DNA from: Clostridia bacterium
Lineage (GTDB): Bacteria > Bacillota > Clostridia > Oscillospirales > Acutalibacteraceae
Length of the DNA stretch: 5,905 nucleotides
Assembly: GCA_017559885.1 (NCBI GenBank)
Contig: JAFYQN010000058.1
Span: 1-5,905, forward strand
Direction of reading: 5' to 3'
Below are positions 5,686 to 5,905 of the stretch, in pieces. Position 1 is the stretch's first letter. Each line of letters begins with the position of its first letter. The notes under the pieces were generated by a model that saw nothing but the letters and a program-made list of their open reading frames with translations, did not search any database and was not told the DNA's origin. The position numbers were made by a program, and so were the translations under genes.

Positions 5686-5721
5686 AAAAAGGTGGAGCAT
5701 TGCGTAATGCTCCACCTTTTT
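5686..5721. terminator. Strong Rho-independent terminator, symmetric
   Basis: A perfect 16-bp stem (5686-5701 with 5706-5721), arms reading AAAAAGGTGGAGCATT and its complement, has the four-base loop GCGT. The arms' own A/T ends give a T5 run on each strand. Read on the minus strand it lies 5 nt after the stop of the partial gene at the right edge and ends that transcript before the recombinase promoter. Confidence 0.88.
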
Positions 5722-5726
5722 CTTGA

Positions 5727-5905
5727 TTATGCCGTTTCCTGTGTTTCTTTTAATTCGTCCATATATGCGATTATGTCATTGAACATATCGGTTGCTTCTG
5801 GTTCGTCATTTCTCATAATTTTCACATATTCAGGCACAGGGTTCTCAAACTTACATTTGAGTTCCGCACGTTGTATATATGACCCATCGTGTTTGAAACC
5901 ACAAA
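5727..5905 (-). CDS. Unrecognised protein, C-terminal 58 residues (5' end outside window)
   Basis: An open frame on the minus strand runs from the right edge to TAA at 5727-5729 without interruption, followed 5 nt later by a strong terminator. Those two facts together support a real gene. The visible part begins CGFKHDGSYIQRAELKCKF and ends in a Glu/Met-rich helical tail (TDMFNDIIAYMDELKETQETA). The 'CGFKHDGSY' start could be the last part of a cysteine-containing motif whose partner cysteines lie outside, but this cannot be tested here. There is no signal or membrane segment in this part. It lies upstream of the recombinase on the same strand and is probably cargo or an accessory gene of the same element. 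I do not recognise the family. Confidence 0.7.
   Translation of the reverse strand, partial: CGFKHDGSYIQRAELKCKFENPVPEYVKIMRNDEPEATDMFNDIIAYMDELKETQETA

Larger units (their letters stand above)
3614..5905. mobile_element. Probable left-end part of an integrated element carrying a large serine recombinase
   Basis: The segment holds a complete large serine recombinase gene with its own promoter and terminator, plus the end of an unrecognised gene, next to housekeeping genes (carboxypeptidase, pgi). Genes of this recombinase class usually lie at one end of the transposon, phage or conjugative element they move, near an attachment site. The left limit is set only approximately, in the gap before the carboxypeptidase; the right limit is outside the window. 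No duplicated core or matching end is visible, so this is inference. A recombinase stranded without its element is the alternative. Confidence 0.4.

Noticed and set aside
5490..5687. 65-codon minus-strand frame starting in the recombinase promoter region
   Set aside because: It starts upstream of the predicted transcription start, overlaps the recombinase start in another frame and has a random-looking composition.
5646..5721. CRISPR-like or tandem repeats in the gap right of the recombinase
   Set aside because: The only repeat there is the single terminator hairpin; no unit recurs at regular spacing anywhere in the window.

Overview
The window looks like chromosomal DNA of a low-to-moderate GC Bacillota, most likely a gut-type Clostridia. 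The clues are a Bacillus/Clostridium-type short glucose-6-phosphate isomerase (446 aa), a sporulating/Gram-positive style D-Ala-D-Ala carboxypeptidase, strong G-rich Shine-Dalgarno sites, and a large serine recombinase of the Tn4451/TnpX type common in Clostridia. This assignment is inference from protein character; no species can be named from the sequence alone.

Layout, left to right. Bases 2-424 (+) hold the C-terminal end of an AGCS-family sodium:amino-acid symporter whose start lies outside the window. It converges on a minus-strand pair across a 12-bp bidirectional terminator (406-436). The minus-strand pair is pgi (908-2248) followed, 47 nt downstream, by a small uncharacterised P-loop ATPase (453-860). 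pgi has a good sigma-A-type promoter (2309-2337), and between promoter and ribosome-binding site sits a near-perfect 25-bp palindrome (2275-2299) that looks like an operator. Upstream of pgi on the same strand is a secreted, membrane-tethered D,D-carboxypeptidase (2373-3581) acting on peptidoglycan.

From about 3614 rightward the character changes to accessory DNA: a 642-aa large serine recombinase (3668-5596, minus) with its own promoter (5646-5674) and its own terminator (3621-3660), then a second strong terminator (5686-5721), then the C-terminal 58 codons of an unrecognised minus-strand gene (5727-5905) that runs off the window. Large serine recombinase genes normally lie at one end of the element they mobilise. 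The simplest reading is therefore that the left end of an integrated element falls in the 3582-3667 gap and that the element continues past 5905. The right-hand end and any target duplication cannot be seen here.

The host genes cover central carbon metabolism (fructose-6-P/glucose-6-P exchange), cell-wall trimming and amino-acid uptake, with no evident shared pathway. All genes but the symporter are on the minus strand. No tRNA, rRNA, CRISPR array or recognisable riboswitch was seen. No gene-free stretch exceeds 300 bases. The least explained signals are the pgi palindrome, the dyad in front of the carboxypeptidase, the unusual acidic C-terminal tail of the recombinase, and the unnamed P-loop protein co-transcribed with pgi.
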